21,041 nucleotides of DNA, taken from the NCBI GenBank assembly GCA_964354135.1, contig CAYGZA010000076.1, positions 1 through 21,041 of the forward strand. The letters are read 5' to 3'. A model generated the notes under the pieces. The model was not told the DNA's origin, did not search any database, and saw only the letters and a program-made list of their open reading frames with translations. Positions within the stretch are counted from its first letter, which is position 1; the number at the start of each line of letters is the position of its first letter. A program made the translations under genes and the position numbers. Below are positions 1 to 7,030 of this stretch, one piece after another. This stretch comes from CAYGZA01 sp964354135. GTDB taxonomy: Bacteria > Planctomycetota > Planctomycetia > Pirellulales > Thermoguttaceae.

Positions 1-458
1 TCGACCTCCGCCGCAAACACCCGATCCTGCTGATCGACACCTACTGGAACGCCGACGGCGAAGCGATTTGCCCGGCCGCGCTGGGATTGGGTTTCCACAT
101 CGGCCCGCGGGGGAGCATCGAGCCGTGCCCGCCGCTCTCGTTCGCTTGCGAGACGGTCCGCGACCACGACGGGGATCTGTTCCGGACGATCGACGAGAGC
201 CGCTTCCTTCGCGGCTTCCAGGACTTCGTAGAGGAGCGCACCCGGGGCTGCGTCATTCTGGAGCGGCCCCAGGAGCTGGCCGGCTACCTCCGCGAGATGG
301 CCGCCGCCGACTACAGCGGCCGCGATGCCCTGGCCGAGCTAGCCGCCTCCAAGCCGCGGAGCAGCCAGCACCTGCCGGGCGAGGAGGTTCCCGAGGATTT
401 CTGGCTCTATCGCTTCCTCAAGAAGCGGCTCTTCTTCGGCATGGGGGCGTACGGATAG
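1..458 (+). CDS. Radical SAM/SPASM-domain protein, C-terminal part (5' truncated by window edge)
   Basis: The frame is open from base 3 and ends at TAG 456-458, so only about the last 151 residues are present and no start is visible. The visible part has a cysteine followed by 13 residues, a glycine, 4 residues and a second cysteine (ICPA ... GSIEPC). This fits the CX9-15GX4C opening of SPASM/twitch domains, which bind an auxiliary iron-sulfur cluster in radical SAM enzymes. Two more cysteines follow in FACE and RGCV. The N-terminal radical SAM core with its CX3CX2C motif would lie upstream and cannot be checked here. The C-terminus is aromatic and basic (FWLYRFLKKRLFFG). The gene converges on the squalene operon, so a link to isoprenoid metabolism is only positional. 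The sequence does not look like the C-terminus of HpnH. The substrate is unknown. Confidence 0.6.
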   Translation, partial: DLRRKHPILLIDTYWNADGEAICPAALGLGFHIGPRGSIEPCPPLSFACETVRDHDGDLFRTIDESRFLRGFQDFVEERTRGCVILERPQELAGYLREMAAADYSGRDALAELAASKPRSSQHLPGEEVPEDFWLYRFLKKRLFFGMGAYG

Positions 459-496
459 GAGCACGTCTGAGAGGAGGCAAGTTGCGATTGCCCGAC

Positions 497-626
497 GATG
501 GCTTTCAGCGATCAGCTATCAGCCTTCAGCTTCCTGAGGATCGTCTGCACAACGACTTCCGGGGACGGTTTCTTCGAAGGCCATCGTATGCTGAAAGCCG
601 ATCGCTGACGGCTGACAGCCGCTCTT
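497..626. repeat. Dispersed GCTGAAAGCC-type repeat remnants between convergent genes
   Basis: GGCTTTCAGC at 500-509 is the exact reverse complement of GCTGAAAGCC at 590-599, and CGAT also lies on the outer side of both arms. Degenerate copies of the same words (CTATCAGCCTTCAGC, GCTGACGGCTGACAGCC) sit beside each arm. About 80 bp separate the arms. I see no gene in 459-654. The region lies between two converging genes and could end transcription from either side, but no T-tract is present. Confidence 0.5.
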
Positions 627-654
627 CAAACACGCTTTAAGATTACCGCTTGTG

Positions 655-2127
655 CTACGTTTCACTCGGCCCGAGAATCCATCGGGCCAGCCGCCTGCGA
701 GGCAGATCGGGGAGCAGGATCTTCCGCGGCGTACACGCAGTGCGTAGGATCACTTCGGCCGCGAGATAGCCGCTACGGACGGCGCTTTCCATCGTCGCCG
801 GCCACCCGGTAGCCGTCCAATCGCCGGCCAGGGCCAGATTAGCCACGGGTGTCTGCTGGGACGGCCGGAGTTCATCCACGCCCGGCCGCACCGAGAACAC
901 CGCCTCCGGCTCGGTGACGATCCGCCACCGCACGAGCCGCGCCTCACGGGCCGCCGGGAAGACTGCCCGCAAGTCGGCCTGCACTTCGGCAAGCACCTCA
1001 TCCCGCTGGCGGCCTCGTAGCGCGTGCGAGCCGCTGATGACCACTTGGCAGTGGTCCAGAGCGCGGAGCCGGGCCGTGTCGGCCCGGTGGATTAGCGGCC
1101 CGGCTTGCCCGGCGTTCTCTTCTTCGCGGAAGAGCCACTGGCTCAGCCGCCCGACGAGCACCGCGTGGGGCAGGGGGGTGATCGGGCGATCGAGCCAGAG
1201 GTGGACCGCGGTGATCGGCGCCGCCTCAATCTCCCCGACCCCGCGCAGGCCGGGAATCGCATCGACGATCGCTCCGCTCAGCAGTCGGCGAACGCTTCGC
1301 CACGGCGCCGCCAAGACAAAGAAATCGAACCCTCGCCGCGAGCCGTCGGCCAACAAGAGCGTCGCGGCCCGGCGAGCGTCACCTTCGATCTGCCGGACCC
1401 GGCAACTGCGGTGCACTACCACCCGATGTCCCGCCAACCACGCGCCCACGCGGCCGTCGAGGATTTCTTCCCAAGGAAGGAGCGGGATTTCCAGCTCGTA
1501 CGCGCGGCGGGAAGCGAGGAAGCCCTCCACGAAGACCTTTCGGGCGGCGGTCGTGGAAGCGCGGTCGAGCGTCTCCCCGAGCGCGCTCTGGAGCACGACC
1601 GCCCAGAACCGCTCGATCGCCCGCTCCGACTGATTTTGACTGCGAAGCCACTCCCCGATGGTTGCCGGATTGCCCGGCTCGCCGGTGCCGCTCCGCGACA
1701 ATCGCAGCAGGGCCCGGGCGATTCCGATGCGGTCTGACAGGGCGAGGTATCCCAACCCCAGCAGGCTCGGCGCCAAGTGGAGCGGGGCAGGGAGCCAGCA
1801 CGCGGCGCGGAAGTCGTATCGGGCGCCGTCGGGCCCGAAGAAGTGCAGCCGGCGGTCGCGGCGGAAACAGCGGGCGATGCCGGTGCGGCGGCAGAAATCG
1901 GCCAGGTTCGTCGAGCAGCCCATCAGGACGTGCCGGCAGTGGTCGATCAGCTCGCCCGAGTGGGGATCGCGAAACGAGCGTGCCCGGCCGCCCAGCCGGC
2001 TCCGGGCCTCGAACAACTCGACTTGCAAGCCTTGCTCGGCGAGCACAGCCGCCGCCGCCAGACCCGCCAATCCGCCCCCCACCACGGCAACGCTCGGTCC
2101 TGCACGCCCTTCGGATGCTCCGCTCAT
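655..2127 (-). CDS. hpnE: Hydroxysqualene dehydroxylase (FAD-dependent squalene-forming oxidoreductase)
   Basis: Predicted 490-residue flavoprotein of the amine oxidase/phytoene desaturase fold. HpnE performs the last step of the HpnCDE route, the reductive removal of the hydroxyl from hydroxysqualene to give squalene. The N-terminus carries the Rossmann FAD motif (VAVVGGGLAGLAAA, residues about 13-26) with the ribose-binding Glu at 40 (ELFEAR) and the following LGGRA. The C-terminus has the second flavin motif (LALAGDW ... GWPATMESAV, about 431-450). The start at 2127 was chosen because the Rossmann strand begins a few residues later and because its ATG overlaps the hpnD stop by 4 bp (ATGA), which favours translational coupling. 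The frame stays open for another 101 codons upstream, but that part lies inside hpnD and is not family-like. It is the last gene of the operon. Confidence 0.88.
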   Translation of the reverse strand: MSGASEGRAGPSVAVVGGGLAGLAAAAVLAEQGLQVELFEARSRLGGRARSFRDPHSGELIDHCRHVLMGCSTNLADFCRRTGIARCFRRDRRLHFFGPDGARYDFRAACWLPAPLHLAPSLLGLGYLALSDRIGIARALLRLSRSGTGEPGNPATIGEWLRSQNQSERAIERFWAVVLQSALGETLDRASTTAARKVFVEGFLASRRAYELEIPLLPWEEILDGRVGAWLAGHRVVVHRSCRVRQIEGDARRAATLLLADGSRRGFDFFVLAAPWRSVRRLLSGAIVDAIPGLRGVGEIEAAPITAVHLWLDRPITPLPHAVLVGRLSQWLFREEENAGQAGPLIHRADTARLRALDHCQVVISGSHALRGRQRDEVLAEVQADLRAVFPAAREARLVRWRIVTEPEAVFSVRPGVDELRPSQQTPVANLALAGDWTATGWPATMESAVRSGYLAAEVILRTACTPRKILLPDLPRRRLARWILGPSET

Positions 2128-3095
2128 GGCAGGGCCGATCTCCGCGGTGGAAGCAGGGCCCAGCGCGCGGCGATCCGCATCTTCTGCCAACGGCTCAAGC
2201 GGACGCGATGCCCCAGGACGCTCTCCGGCCGCCGGGCGATTCGCTCCAAAAGGGCGTGATAGGTGGCCGTCATCACGCCGAAGACGGGGCGCCCGTCCGG
2301 CTCCAGCCAGTCCAGAAGCTCGGCCCCTTCGTGGTAGAGCTGCCGGGCGCGACGGATCTGAATCGCCATGAGGCGTGCGAAGTGGTCGTCCGCTACCCCG
2401 CGGGAGAGGTCTTCCGCCGAGTAACCGCACTGCCTAAGCTCGGCAAGCGGCAGGTAGATGCGGCCCTGCGAGACATCCTCCTTCAGGTCGCGGAGGATGT
2501 TGGTGAGTTGGAAGGCGATGCCGGCCTTGCGGGCCGGCTCCAGGGCCTCCTGGCCGCGGAATCCCCAGATGTGGATGCACGCCAGTCCCACGGCAGACGC
2601 GACGCGCTGGCAGTACTGCGTCAGCTCGTCGAAGGTCTCGTAGCGGCGGCCGTCGAGGTCCATTTGCACGCCGTCGAGGACGGCCATGAGGCATTCGGCG
2701 GGTATGTGGAAGCGTTGCACCGCGTCGGCCAAGGCAGGTAGAAGCGCCGAAGGTCCAAGGACCAATGACCAAGGCCCAATGGCCAATGATGGAGGCAATC
2801 CTTGGTCCTTGGTCATTGGGCCTTGGTCATTCTCCCTGACCTCTGACCCCTGATCACTGATCCCTGCAACCACTGCCTCGCGCCACTGGTTCAAGGCGGC
2901 GCGCCGCTCGGCGAGAGGCTCCGGGCCGTCCGCCAGGTCGTCGGTGTGACGGAGAAAGGCATAGAGGGCTTCCATCGCCTCGCGCTTCGGCGGCCTTAGC
3001 AGCAGGAAGCTCCAGGAGAAGTTGGACCGGGAGCGCCGGACCACGCGGCGGCAATGGGCCCGGCTGGCGGCGATCGGGTCGGCCGCGGGGCTCAT
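2124..3095 (-). CDS. hpnD: Presqualene diphosphate synthase HpnD with in-frame repeat insertion
   Basis: Predicted 323-residue member of the squalene/phytoene synthase family. HpnD condenses two farnesyl diphosphates to presqualene diphosphate. Both Mg-diphosphate binding motifs are present: TDDLAD (residues 51-56) and RDLKEDVSQGR (about 202-212, Asp203 and Asp207). FQLTNILRD and GRIYLP fit the family. Residues about 79-117 are unusual: a stretch containing ENDQGPMTKDQG and GPWSLVLGPS has no counterpart in the usual fold and is encoded by a palindromic repeat (2745-2861). The insert falls in the loop between the helix ending WREAVVAG and the helix starting LPALADAV, so the core may still fold. 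The start overlaps the hpnC stop by 4 bp. Assignment to D rather than C rests on the operon order and on the IL-RDLKEDVSQGR form of the second motif. Confidence 0.85.
   Translation of the reverse strand: MSPAADPIAASRAHCRRVVRRSRSNFSWSFLLLRPPKREAMEALYAFLRHTDDLADGPEPLAERRAALNQWREAVVAGISDQGSEVRENDQGPMTKDQGLPPSLAIGPWSLVLGPSALLPALADAVQRFHIPAECLMAVLDGVQMDLDGRRYETFDELTQYCQRVASAVGLACIHIWGFRGQEALEPARKAGIAFQLTNILRDLKEDVSQGRIYLPLAELRQCGYSAEDLSRGVADDHFARLMAIQIRRARQLYHEGAELLDWLEPDGRPVFGVMTATYHALLERIARRPESVLGHRVRLSRWQKMRIAARWALLPPRRSALP
2745..2861. repeat. Composite palindromic repeat inserted in frame within hpnD
   Basis: AATGACCAAGGCCCAATG at 2764-2781 is the exact reverse complement of 2814-2831, giving 18-bp arms around a 32-bp centre. 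Variants of the same words (GGTCCAAGGACC, TTGGTCCTTGG) lie next to the arms. Directly beside it, 2832-2862 carries a second family (CTGACCTCTGACCCCTGATC). Its 13-mer GATCAGGGGTCAG (minus strand, 2843-2855) recurs exactly at 18159-18171. The block adds a whole number of codons and no stop to the hpnD frame. Confidence 0.8.
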
Positions 3096-4039
3096 GACGG
3101 TTCCTCACTGGCCTCCAGGAGCGTGCCTTTGCGGAGCCGCCACCAGCAGCGGACCACCCACCGCAGCTTCTCCATTTTTGAGAGCACCGGCCGCTGCGAC
3201 CAGACGTCGTAGTCCACTCCTCGGATCGCCCCGAGGATCGCCAATCCCCCGTGGACGAACAGGGCCACCGAGAGCCGCATCTCGTGCGGGACCATGCCGA
3301 CCAGGGGCAGTCCCCGGCGGAGCCACCCCTCGGCCTCAGCCACTTCAGCCGCCAGCAGGCGGCGAAAGGCCTCGTTGCACTCGCCCCGGGCGAACATCGA
3401 CTCGTCGTAGCCGTAGTGGCGGCACTGGGTCTGCGGCAGGTAGACCCGGCCACGCTCCCAATCCAAGGCCACGTCCTGGCAGAAGTTGGCCAACTGGAGG
3501 CCCGTGCAGATGGAATCGGCCAAAAGCTCCCGGGAATCGTCGCGGCACCGACCGAGGTGCAGGATCAGCCGGCCGACCGGGTTGGCCGAATAGCGGCAGT
3601 AGTCGAGCAACTGGTCCGAAGTCTCGTAGCGCGTGACCTGCTGATCCTGGCGGAAGGCCGCCAAGAGGTCGATGAACGGGTCGGCGGGGATGGCAAACTC
3701 CCGGATCGTCTCCTCAAGGGCCACGAAGACCGGATGGATCGACGCCCCCTGGTAGCACTGCCGAAGCTGACCCTCCCACCAGTCCAGAAGGGCCAAGCCT
3801 TGCTGCGGATCGCCGGTCTCGTCGGCCAGATCGTCGGCCCAGCGGCAGTACGCGTAGACGTTCGAGAAGTGCTGCCGCAACGAGCGCGGCAAGAGCAGAC
3901 TGGCGACCGTGAAGTTCTCGTAATGCCTCCGGGCCAGCCGCCGGCAATAACGCCGGCCCTGCCGCAGCGAGGGGCGTTTGGGCCGGCGGGCCTGCGGCCC
4001 ATACAATTCCAGGTCGGCGGCAAACGATCGCAGCGGCAT
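3092..4039 (-). CDS. hpnC: Hydroxysqualene synthase (squalene/phytoene synthase family)
   Basis: Predicted 315-residue prenyl-condensing enzyme homologue. HpnC turns presqualene diphosphate into hydroxysqualene. The first Asp-rich motif is WADDLADE (Asp69, Asp70, Asp73) and the second is QDVALDWERGRVYLP (Asp189, Asp193), preceded by TGLQLANF. The HYENFTVASLLLP stretch near residue 39 is typical of HpnC. The frame is open to 4261, but those extra 74 codons run across the intergenic region and into divergent ispH. The ATG at 4037-4039 is preceded by AAGGA at a suitable distance and is therefore preferred. It is the first gene of the operon and its TGA overlaps the hpnD ATG. Confidence 0.87.
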   Translation of the reverse strand: MPLRSFAADLELYGPQARRPKRPSLRQGRRYCRRLARRHYENFTVASLLLPRSLRQHFSNVYAYCRWADDLADETGDPQQGLALLDWWEGQLRQCYQGASIHPVFVALEETIREFAIPADPFIDLLAAFRQDQQVTRYETSDQLLDYCRYSANPVGRLILHLGRCRDDSRELLADSICTGLQLANFCQDVALDWERGRVYLPQTQCRHYGYDESMFARGECNEAFRRLLAAEVAEAEGWLRRGLPLVGMVPHEMRLSVALFVHGGLAILGAIRGVDYDVWSQRPVLSKMEKLRWVVRCWWRLRKGTLLEASEEPS

Positions 4040-4116
4040 AGCGTCCTTGGATAGATATACCAGATCGGGAGCGCGGCGGGCCATCCGGCGATGCCGCACG
4101 CGGCCAAAATGCGTCC

Positions 4117-4146
4117 CTGGCCGATGTCGATCCCCGGCACTATGAT
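4117..4146 (+). promoter_or_regulatory. Putative ispH promoter in the hpnC/ispH divergent region
   Basis: TATGAT at 4141-4146 is one base from the sigma70 -10 consensus and would place the transcript start about 15-20 bases before the ispH ATG. The -35 candidate CTGGCC (4117-4122, 18-bp spacer) is weak. The minus-strand promoter for hpnC should also lie in 4040-4116, where TATATC is a possible -10 on that strand without a clear -35. The ispH ribosome site is GAGG just before the ATG. Confidence 0.3.
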
Positions 4147-4169
4147 ATCTTCCCACCAGCGAGGCAACC

Positions 4170-5093
4170 ATGCACATCCTCCTTGCCAGCCCCCGCGGCT
4201 TCTGCGCGGGAGTGAACATGGCGATTGAGAGCCTGAAGCGGGCCATCGCGCGTTTCGGCACTCCGATCTACGTCTACCACGAGATTGTCCACAACAAGTG
4301 GGTCGTGGATCGCTTCCGGCGGCTCGGGGTCGTCTTTGTCGATGACCCGTCCGCGGTGCCCGAGGGGGCCCACCTGCTTTACTCGGCCCACGGGGTGTCT
4401 CCCGTGGTTCGCCGGCAAGCCGCCCTGCGGCGACTCGCGACGATCGACGCCACCTGCCCGCTGGTGACCAAGGTCCATCGCGAAGCGATCCGCTTTGCCG
4501 GGCAGGGGTACACGATCCTGCTGATCGGGCATGAAGGGCACGACGAGGTCCTGGGGACGATGGGCGAGGCGCCCGGTGCGATCCGCCTGGTGGGAAGTGT
4601 CGAAGAAGTGGATGGAGTCGATGTCCCCGATCCGGAGCGGGTTGCCTACCTCACCCAAACCACCCTGTCGGTGGACGACGCGGCCCGGATCATCGACCGC
4701 TTGCGCCAGCGCTTTCCGAAGATCGTCGGGCCGCCTCGCGAAGATATCTGCTACGCCACCCAGAACCGGCAAGAGGCGGTCAAGGAGCTTTCCCTTCGGG
4801 CTGATCTGGTCCTGGTCGTCGGGAGCCAGAACAGCTCCAACAGCCAGCGCCTCACGGAGTTGGCCCGGGAAGGGGGCGTCGAGGCCCACTTGATCGACGG
4901 TCCCGAGGACGTCGACCCGGGCTGGTTCTCCGGGGACGAAACGGTTCTGATTACCGCGGGGGCCAGCGCCCCCGAGAACCTTGTGGCCGACTGCGTCCGC
5001 TGGCTGGAGGAGCGCTTCGAAGCGACCGTGGAACCGACGGCGATTCGGACCGAAGAGGTCCGTTTCGTGTTGCCCCGCGAGTTGAGAAGTTGA
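4170..5093 (+). CDS. ispH: 4-hydroxy-3-methylbut-2-enyl diphosphate reductase
   Basis: 307 residues, full length for the family. IspH is the [4Fe-4S] enzyme that ends the MEP pathway and yields IPP and DMAPP. The three cluster cysteines are present: Cys12 (RGFCAGV), Cys96 (ATCPLVTKVH) and Cys194 (DICYATQNRQ). The substrate residues His41 (YHEIVHN), His74 (SAHGVSP), His124 and Glu126 (GHEGHDEV), the TQTTLSVDD motif and the GSQNSSNS motif are also present. The usual GHEGHPEV reads GHEGHDEV, a small change next to the catalytic Glu. It is divergent from hpnCDE, which consumes the prenyl diphosphates derived from its products, so joint control through the 130-bp gap is plausible. Confidence 0.96.
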   Translation: MHILLASPRGFCAGVNMAIESLKRAIARFGTPIYVYHEIVHNKWVVDRFRRLGVVFVDDPSAVPEGAHLLYSAHGVSPVVRRQAALRRLATIDATCPLVTKVHREAIRFAGQGYTILLIGHEGHDEVLGTMGEAPGAIRLVGSVEEVDGVDVPDPERVAYLTQTTLSVDDAARIIDRLRQRFPKIVGPPREDICYATQNRQEAVKELSLRADLVLVVGSQNSSNSQRLTELAREGGVEAHLIDGPEDVDPGWFSGDETVLITAGASAPENLVADCVRWLEERFEATVEPTAIRTEEVRFVLPRELRS

Positions 5094-5136
5094 ATCGGGT
5101 TTCTCGCCCTCCCGGAATCACGCAAAGCGATTTGGC

Positions 5137-5156
5137 GATCAGGGATCAGGGGGGCA
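5137..5156 (+). repeat. Short GATCAGGG-type repeat copy
   Basis: Two GATCAGGG units in a row followed by GGGCAG lie between ispH and the next gene. They are related to the repeats at 2832-2862 and 18149-18180. Confidence 0.45.
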
Positions 5157-5250
5157 GTCGGCCGCTGCGGCCGCGCGGCGTAGAATGGAGGATCAGGATT
5201 CGGGACGTTCATCCGGCGGGCAGGGCAGCACGGGGAGACGCGAACAAGCC

Positions 5251-6318
5251 ATGTCGACCACGATCGACGACTTGGAGTTCTATCTGGCGGAGGTCACGTC
5301 GGCCGGTCCCGAGCCGCCGGTGCGGTCGCTGGTGGTTCGCTTAACCACGGACCGGGGACTCGAAGGTTGGGGGGAATCGCGGACCGAATGGCAAGCCTCG
5401 GAGCTGCCCGCGCGGCACGCCGCCTTGGCGCCGGTACTGGCCGGGCGGTCCCTCTTCGAGATCGAAGACCTGTTGACTCTGCCGGCCCTGCGGTTTGCCC
5501 CGCTGCGATGCGCCGTCGAGATGGCTTCCTGGGACCTGATCGGCCGTGTGACGGGGCAGCCGCTCTGTCACCTTTTTGGGGGAGGCTATCGGCGGCGGAT
5601 TCCCCTGGCCGTTCGCGTCGCAAGCGACCGGCCTGAGGAGGCGGCCCGGTTGGCCCGGGAGCTGGCCGAGCAGGGATTCCATTGGCTGACGGTCCCCTCC
5701 AGCGGCCACTTCGATCGCGATGTCGCGACGCTGGCCGCCGTCCGGGAGATAATCCCGGATCGGGCCGAGCTGTATTTCGACGGAGCAGCTCAGTACGACA
5801 TGGAGACCGCCCGCGATCTCTGCGCGGAATTGGAGGCGTTTGGATTGCAGCTCGTTGTGGATCCCCTGAAGGCCCGCGACCTCGATCAGGTCGCCTCGCT
5901 CAGGCGGCAGACGAGCGTGCCGTTGGGCGTGTGGCGGGCGATTCGCGCCCCGGCCGACGTATTGGCCCTGGTGCGCTGCGGCGCAGCCCCGTTCGCCGTG
6001 GTGGACCTCCAATTGGTCGGAGGGCTGGTGCCCGCCCGCAAGTGCGGGACCATTGCCCAGGCCGCTGCCTTGGGCGCCGCGCTGACGACCGGCCCGTCCC
6101 TGGGTATCGGGATCGCCGCGATGCTCCAACTGGCCTCCGCGACTCCGGTTTTCTCCGGCTGCAACCCGTGCGCGCATCCTCACCTGCAAGACGACGTCCT
6201 GGTGGAATCCCTGGAGATCGCCGAGGGGATGATCACCGTGCCGCAGGGCCCCGGCTTGGGCGTCGAAATCGACCGCGCGAAGCTGGATCGCCGCCAGGGA
6301 AGGCAGGGGAAAGGATGA
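5251..6318 (+). CDS. Enolase-superfamily (mandelate racemase/muconate lactonizing-like) protein, catalytically atypical
   Basis: 355 residues with the two-domain layout of the superfamily: an N-terminal capping domain (about 5-115, including RFAPLRCAVEMASWDLIGR and LFGG) and a TIM barrel with C-terminal PQGPGLGVEID (331-341). The usual catalytic set is largely missing. The KxK strand reads LTVPS (146-150). The first metal ligand is probably Asp177 (YFDGAAQYD). The second is Asp204 (VVDPL) where Glu is typical. The third, normally ADE(S), reads GVWRA (226-230). The His of the seventh strand is replaced in TTGPSLGIG. The ATG at 5251 was chosen because the first family strand starts at DDLEFYL. 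An ATG at 5185 would only add a repeat-derived Gly/Ser-rich leader. The stop TGA lies inside a GGATGAAGG repeat. The function is unknown and it may be a non-enzymatic paralogue. Confidence 0.72.
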   Translation: MSTTIDDLEFYLAEVTSAGPEPPVRSLVVRLTTDRGLEGWGESRTEWQASELPARHAALAPVLAGRSLFEIEDLLTLPALRFAPLRCAVEMASWDLIGRVTGQPLCHLFGGGYRRRIPLAVRVASDRPEEAARLARELAEQGFHWLTVPSSGHFDRDVATLAAVREIIPDRAELYFDGAAQYDMETARDLCAELEAFGLQLVVDPLKARDLDQVASLRRQTSVPLGVWRAIRAPADVLALVRCGAAPFAVVDLQLVGGLVPARKCGTIAQAAALGAALTTGPSLGIGIAAMLQLASATPVFSGCNPCAHPHLQDDVLVESLEIAEGMITVPQGPGLGVEIDRAKLDRRQGRQGKG

Positions 6319-6360
6319 AGGATGAAGACGGGCGGCAACCGATGAACCGCGGGTCGATCG

Positions 6361-6550
6361 TCAAGGTCTTCGCTTCTTGGCCTTCATCGCCACCGAAGTG
6401 AAGATCGCAATGAGTTCGTCGACCTCCTTGCGAAGGTCGGCCAGTTTGCCCGCGGCAAGGATCTTGCTCTCGGCCAAGAGTTCCAGCCAAACGAATAATC
6501 CGCAGGGCCAACTGCTTCGTGCGCTCGCGCAGGTCGCCCCCGGCATTCAT
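6361..6550 (-). pseudogene. Four-helix-bundle protein (23S rRNA intervening-sequence family), internally deleted and frameshifted
   Basis: On the minus strand the frame from ATG 6550 reads MNAGGDLRERTKQLALRIIR, which fits the N-terminus of four-helix-bundle (S23/IVP) proteins. A different frame ending at TGA 6361-6363 reads WLELLAESKILAAGKLADL and DELIAIF, which fits the C-terminal helices of the same family (usual text: YWLELLxESG ... EADELIAIF). The two meet near 6490-6500 without the central roughly 60 residues (LLRSGTSVGANY region and the following helix). Members are normally about 110-130 residues. This is therefore a deletion remnant of one gene rather than two small genes. Recognition is by memory of the family pattern. 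Confidence 0.65.
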
Positions 6551-6559
6551 GTTCACGAC

Positions 6560-6592
6560 CCCTCATCCTTCATCCCTCATCCTTCATCCTTA
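6560..6592 (-). repeat. GGATGAAGG repeat (four degenerate units), right end of cassette
   Basis: On the minus strand the region reads as repeated GGATGA(A/G)G units, starting at the TAA of the CBS gene and ending just before the start of the decayed four-helix-bundle gene. The partner copy in the other orientation is 6311-6327. Confidence 0.7.
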
Positions 6593-7030
6593 GCTCGTGA
6601 TGTAGTTCTTCATGAACTGGTTCTCCATCGCCAGGCGGTCGTGATGGCTCTTGACGACGTCGCCGATGGAGACGATCCCCACCAGCCGGCCTTCCGAAAG
6701 GACCGGCAAGTGACGGACCCGGTTGATGGTCATCAGCCCCATGGTGGCCTCCACCGAGTCGCTCAGAGACCCGGTCAGCAGCCGGATCGTCATGACTTCG
6801 GACACCCCGGTCGAGTCCAGCGACCCTTTTCCGGCAGAGCAGAAGCGGATGATGTCGCGCTCGGAGATGATCCCCAACAGGCGCTCCCCTGCCTCCAGGT
6901 CCCGGTCGCACACCACCAGCGAGCCCACGTTCCGCCGCGTGAGCTCTCGCGTGGCTTCCTCCAAGGTGGCTTGAGGCCCGATCGTAAAAACCGCACTCCC
7001 TTTGGACTTCAGAATATCCTGCAACGTCAT
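6590..7030 (-). CDS. Two-CBS-domain protein
   Basis: 146 residues made almost only of a Bateman module. CBS 1 covers about 8-62 (AVFTIGPQATLEEATRELTR, VGSLVVCD, LLGIISERDIIRF). CBS 2 covers about 78-135 (VMTIRLLTGSLSDSVEATMG, VRHLPVLS, LVGIVSIGDVVKS). Such modules bind adenosyl nucleotides and act as sensors. As a stand-alone protein the effector target is not visible. Start: ATG at 7028-7030 with GGAGG (7040-7044) about 9 bases upstream on the minus strand. The stop TAA runs straight into the GGATGAAGG repeat. It lies 119 bp downstream of the DUF1080 gene on the same strand, with no related function evident. Confidence 0.9.
   Translation of the reverse strand: MTLQDILKSKGSAVFTIGPQATLEEATRELTRRNVGSLVVCDRDLEAGERLLGIISERDIIRFCSAGKGSLDSTGVSEVMTIRLLTGSLSDSVEATMGLMTINRVRHLPVLSEGRLVGIVSIGDVVKSHHDRLAMENQFMKNYITS

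Larger units (their letters stand above)
6311..6592. mobile_element. Putative non-autonomous cassette with GGATGAAGG inverted ends and a decayed four-helix-bundle gene
   Basis: AAGGATGAAGGATGA at 6311-6325 is the exact reverse complement of 6577-6591, so the two copies face inward around a 280-bp segment. The segment holds only the broken four-helix-bundle gene. The flanking genes end exactly in or against the repeats: the enolase-family TGA is 6316-6318, and the CBS gene TAA is 6590-6592. No transposase is present and I see no clear target-site duplication. Mobility is an inference. Confidence 0.4.

Noticed and set aside
1..458. Identification as HpnH (adenosyl hopene transferase)
   Set aside because: The visible cysteine pattern is SPASM-like and the end does not resemble the HpnH C-terminal domain as I know it.
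2128..2430. Extension of hpnE by 101 codons
   Set aside because: The extra part is entirely within hpnD and precedes the FAD motif by far too much; the ATGA overlap supports the start at 2127.
1662..2741. A 359-codon plus-strand open frame across hpnE/hpnD, with several similar ones opposite hpnC, ispH and the SNF2 gene
   Set aside because: All are antisense to genes with intact motifs and have low-complexity Arg/Pro/Gly composition.
4040..4261. Extension of hpnC to an upstream start at 4261
   Set aside because: It would overlap divergent ispH, lacks family similarity, and the start at 4039 has a ribosome site.
6361..6550. Two separate small genes (61 and about 100 codons) between the enolase-family and CBS genes
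   Set aside because: The N-terminal match is in one frame and the C-terminal match in another, and the centre of the family is missing, so one deleted and frameshifted gene explains both.
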